Of a stretch of DNA of 46,312 nt, positions 43,850-46,312 are shown one piece after another. The stretch lies in assembly GCA_910585395.1 (NCBI GenBank), contig CAJUCK010000005.1, positions 4,039 to 50,350 of the forward strand. Direction: 5' to 3'. Within the stretch, counting starts at the first letter, position 1, and every line of letters starts with the position of its first letter. The position numbers were made by a program, and so were the translations under genes. The notes below the pieces were generated by a model. The model did no database searches and was not told where the DNA came from. It was given only the letters and a program-made list of their open reading frames with translations. This DNA is from an uncultured Lachnospiraceae bacterium. Lineage in GTDB: Bacteria > Bacillota > Clostridia > Lachnospirales > Lachnospiraceae.

Positions 43850-43943
43850 CCTCCATTTACAAATCTCTTATCATTTTCAAACGCTGGATATCAAAAAATA
43901 TTACATAGCGATTGATTATGGTACTATTATCTGTAAATGGAGG
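43850..43943 (-). promoter_or_regulatory. 12-bp inverted repeat spanning the spoVT upstream region and including its ribosome site
   Basis: CCTCCATTTACA (43850-43861) and TGTAAATGGAGG (43932-43943) are perfect inverse copies 70 bases apart. On the spoVT strand the start-proximal arm contains the GGAGG ribosome site. A possible sigma-G-like promoter, GTATAA (43948-43953) and GATAATA (43925-43931) 16 bases apart, embraces the distal arm. Confidence 0.55.
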
Positions 43944-43982
43944 CATTTTATACTAAATTTATTTTTTAATTAAAGATTTATT

Positions 43983-44762
43983 TTAATCAAACAAAGAAAC
44001 CAGGGAAGAAATTCTCTCTGTTATTTCTGCCACAGATTTTTCAATTTCATTATAGATTACTGCCGACTGAGAGGAAAGTTCCTGCATATTTTTAGCAACT
44101 ACTGCAAATCCTGCTCCTGCCTCTCCACTCCGCGCTGCTTCAATACTTGCATTCAAAGACAATATATTCTGCTTCTTAGCGATCGCTTTTAGATGGCTGG
44201 TATTATCATTAATGGTCTGAATCAGTTCATTGGATTCTTCCACACCCTTCTGTACGCCGTTCAGACGATCTGCATTGCTGTATTTAAAGTATTCCAGATT
44301 CACAAGCTGGTTTACAATGATACCCAGCAGATTCGCTGAAGCGCGGATCTTCGACTCCGTGCTCACTGGAACTTTGCGTAAAGCCTGAATATACTGCTCT
44401 GGATCAACCCCCAGTTCCTGGGCAGTCTGGCGGAACTTGTCTTCATCCGGCGGGGCGGGAAGCACCTGCCCTCCAACAATTGTGCCCACCTGTTCTCCAT
44501 TTACCGTAATGTCTACAGAAAAATCCATCAAACCCGCATGACAAAAATATGTGCCTGTGCACTCATTATCACATTTCACACAACGCCGGAGCCCCTCCTG
44601 GGAACCTCTGGTATATTTCATACAGAAATCTGTAAAATTGCTTCCTTCTGTCAGATAGTTGCCATCCATTCCCACTGCAATGGCTGCAAGACCCGTGGCA
44701 TTAGAGAAATCATCCTGAATCTTCTGCAGTTTTGATACATCCATAAATTCTTTTAGTTCCAT
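43983..44762 (-). CDS. Soluble PocR-domain chemoreceptor-like protein with short signalling domain
   Basis: A 259-residue cytoplasmic protein. The N-terminal PocR ligand-binding domain (~5-160) has the cysteine set C47, C61, C64, C68, C74 (RRCVKCDNECTGTYFCHAGLMDFSVDI) and GQVLPAPPDE. The C-terminal part (~170-259) is a short MCP signalling segment with the tip ILSLNASIEAARSGEAGAGFAVVA. It has no membrane segment and no long coiled coil, so both arms of the usual signalling hairpin are shortened. The start at 44760-44762 has AAAAGG upstream. It lies 78 bases downstream of the polyphosphate gene and may be cotranscribed with it. Confidence 0.85.
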   Translation of the reverse strand: MELKEFMDVSKLQKIQDDFSNATGLAAIAVGMDGNYLTEGSNFTDFCMKYTRGSQEGLRRCVKCDNECTGTYFCHAGLMDFSVDITVNGEQVGTIVGGQVLPAPPDEDKFRQTAQELGVDPEQYIQALRKVPVSTESKIRASANLLGIIVNQLVNLEYFKYSNADRLNGVQKGVEESNELIQTINDNTSHLKAIAKKQNILSLNASIEAARSGEAGAGFAVVAKNMQELSSQSAVIYNEIEKSVAEITERISSLVSLFD

Positions 44763-44840
44763 GTCATTTTACCTTTTCCTTTCACGTAATCCAGTCCAGG
44801 CTTCTCTTCCTGATTTCTCCGCACCCTTCCTGATATGTAT

Positions 44841-46307
44841 TTACAATACTTTTTCTATTTCTTCAATTACAATTTTTAACGCTTTAATCCTTGCATATTT
44901 TTTATCATTGGACTCCAGCACATGCCATGGGGCATAAGAGGTATTGGTTTTTTTCATCATCTCATTAATGGCATCCTCATACTGATCCCATTTCTCACGG
45001 TTTCTCCAATCCTCATCTGTAATCTTCCACCGTTTCTCTGGCGTGTTCTGACGGTCCGTAAAACGTTCTAATTGTACTTCCTTATCAATCTGTACCCAGA
45101 ATTTGATAATCACTGCCCCCCAGTCAGACAATTCCTTTTCAAACTCATTAATTTCATTATAAGCGCGTTTCCAGTCATTCTCACTGCAGAATCCTTCCAA
45201 ACGCTCTACCATAACTCTTCCATACCAAGTTCTGTCAAAAATCGCCACGTGGCCAGTCTTTGGAAGCCTGTTCCAGAAACGCCACAAATAATGCCTTGCT
45301 TTTTCATGAGGTTCTGGACTGGCAATCGGATGCACCTCATATCCCCGCGGGTCCAAAGCCCCTGTAATCCGTTTGATGTTTCCTCCTTTGCCCGCTGCAT
45401 CCCAGCCTTCATAAGCAATAATCACCGGAACCTTCTTCCTGTAAAGTTCATTGTGAAGTCCTCTCAGTTTATCCTGAAGCTGGTTCAGCTCTTTCTTATA
45501 TGCATCATCTTCTATGCTTTTATCCAGAGGAATTTCGGAAAGTTTAGATATCTTTTCCAGAGGAAATACATTCTGCAGAAGAGGCACCGCCATAGCGCTG
45601 TTCTGCAATGCAGTATCTATACCATTTACCAGCGTTTCCGCCACTTGCAGCAACGCCCACTTACGGCTCTGTGCGTCCACAATATACCAGGGAGATGTAG
45701 AAGCATTGGTGTCACTCAGATACTGGTCATATACTTTCAGACATTTATCATAATGTTCATTCTGCCATATATCGTCATTGTTTACCCTCCAGCTTGTACT
45801 CTGCTCTTTTTCCAGAGACTTAATCCTGCTTTTCTGCTCCTTCTGGCTGATATGGAAAAAGAACTTCATCACCAGATAACCGTTATCGGTGAGCTGGCGC
45901 TCAAACCGCTTTACACTGTCAATCCGCTTCTTGTACTCCTTTTCTTTCATAGCCCCGTGCAGGCATCCCTTTGTTACCTCATCCATCCATCCAGAATCCA
46001 GAAAACAGAATTTTCCTGCCTGAGGAATCTTCACAAAATAACGGTATAAAAAGGGTTTCCTTTTGTCTTCCTCAGTGGGGATATCCATGGTAAATACTTT
46101 AAAAAATCTGGGATCAATGTTGAGAATCAATTTTCCCAGAATGCTTCCTTTTCCTGCTGTCCCCCATCCTTCAAACAGTACCAGAACCGGAAGCTTTCGC
46201 TCCTTGATCAGCATCTGCTGCGCCCTCAGCTTCTGTCTTGCTGTTTCCAGCCGTTCATCCAGTTCTGTACTTTCTGGTTTCTCTGGTTTGTTCCAATTTT
46301 TCAGCAT
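44841..46307 (-). CDS. pap: Polyphosphate:AMP phosphotransferase (two-domain PPK2 class II)
   Basis: A 488-residue cytoplasmic enzyme that phosphorylates AMP to ADP with polyphosphate. It contains two PPK2 domains. The C-terminal one (~275-488) has an intact Walker A GWDAAGKGG (301-309) and lid FDRTWYGRVMVER (357-369). The N-terminal one (~15-240) has GWGTAGKGS (47-55), with the metal-binding Asp replaced by Gly, and LDSGWMDEV in place of the DR-x-WY lid, so it is probably structural, as in known two-domain PAP enzymes. The start at 46305-46307 has AAGGT at the very window edge; an upstream start cannot be excluded. Confidence 0.88.
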   Translation of the reverse strand: MLKNWNKPEKPESTELDERLETARQKLRAQQMLIKERKLPVLVLFEGWGTAGKGSILGKLILNIDPRFFKVFTMDIPTEEDKRKPFLYRYFVKIPQAGKFCFLDSGWMDEVTKGCLHGAMKEKEYKKRIDSVKRFERQLTDNGYLVMKFFFHISQKEQKSRIKSLEKEQSTSWRVNNDDIWQNEHYDKCLKVYDQYLSDTNASTSPWYIVDAQSRKWALLQVAETLVNGIDTALQNSAMAVPLLQNVFPLEKISKLSEIPLDKSIEDDAYKKELNQLQDKLRGLHNELYRKKVPVIIAYEGWDAAGKGGNIKRITGALDPRGYEVHPIASPEPHEKARHYLWRFWNRLPKTGHVAIFDRTWYGRVMVERLEGFCSENDWKRAYNEINEFEKELSDWGAVIIKFWVQIDKEVQLERFTDRQNTPEKRWKITDEDWRNREKWDQYEDAINEMMKKTNTSYAPWHVLESNDKKYARIKALKIVIEEIEKVL

Positions 46308-46312
46308 ACCTT

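Noticed and set aside
45072..46049. 325-residue plus-strand open frame
   Set aside because: Antisense shadow of the polyphosphate:AMP phosphotransferase, which has both Walker motifs; the plus frame shows no ribosome site or domain.
44841..46307. Pseudogene call because of the damaged N-terminal Walker motif
   Set aside because: Two-domain PAP enzymes typically keep only the C-terminal site active, and the frame is intact.

Overview
The window looks like chromosome of a spore-forming, low-to-mid GC, gut-type Firmicute, most likely a Lachnospiraceae (Blautia / Ruminococcus gnavus-like). This rests on SpoVT, ECF-type vitamin S components (BioY, ThiT), a DUF6512 protein, strong AGGAGG ribosome sites, and long secreted multidomain proteins ending in lysine-rich fibronectin-III-like domains. 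It is not a phage or plasmid: no tRNA, rRNA, CRISPR, transposase or integrase was seen.

Layout. 1-3142 (minus): the N-terminal part of a Cache-type chemoreceptor cut by the window edge, a small alarmone synthetase, then a DUF1015 gene and endonuclease III. 3356-6265 (plus): a secreted GH43 arabinanase. 6383-10857 (minus): phosphoketolase, galactose mutarotase and a tandem hemerythrin. 11007-25555 is the secreted glycan/glycoprotein block: a 2220-residue alginate-lyase-family polysaccharide lyase with ricin, LamG and FIVAR modules; bioY under a BirA-type operator; a secreted protein with a cohesin-like domain plus three FN3 domains; and an 1808-residue M60 mucinase-type peptidase carrying an internal dockerin. 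25941-31637: glutamate dehydrogenase, ThiT, an orphan N6-adenine methyltransferase and a six-TM chemoreceptor. 31893-37150 (plus): a DUF6512 protein, a conserved hypothetical, a Nim/PNPOx-type flavoprotein and a MacB/FtsX-type ABC exporter. 37261-42068 (minus): an operon of SbcD-like phosphoesterase, short membrane-anchored SbcC-like ATPase and class A PBP. 42299-46307: polysaccharide deacetylase, SpoVT, a PocR-domain receptor and polyphosphate:AMP phosphotransferase.

How it fits together. The secreted block looks built to attack host or dietary glycoconjugates at the cell surface. Arabinanase, phosphoketolase and mutarotase could feed pentoses and hexoses into acetyl-phosphate. The most notable candidate system is the two-gene M60-dockerin / cohesin-FN3 operon (18741-25555). 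The peptidase lacks the basic FN3 tail found on the other secreted proteins but has a dockerin, and the next gene, 20 bases downstream, encodes a cohesin-like domain fused to that kind of tail. I infer that the partner holds the peptidase on the surface.

Control signals read directly: a textbook sigma-A promoter with a 14-bp-armed BirA-like operator at bioY; three GTCACC-type repeats at exact 11-bp spacing replacing the -35 of the ABC operon (PhoB/OmpR style); two TTTTCGAGCC repeats 21 bp apart upstream of a weak -35 of the lyase gene (LytTR/AraC style); a palindrome over the -35 of a chemoreceptor gene; and an inverted repeat that could hide the spoVT ribosome site. All functional calls come from motif reading by eye; no database search was run.
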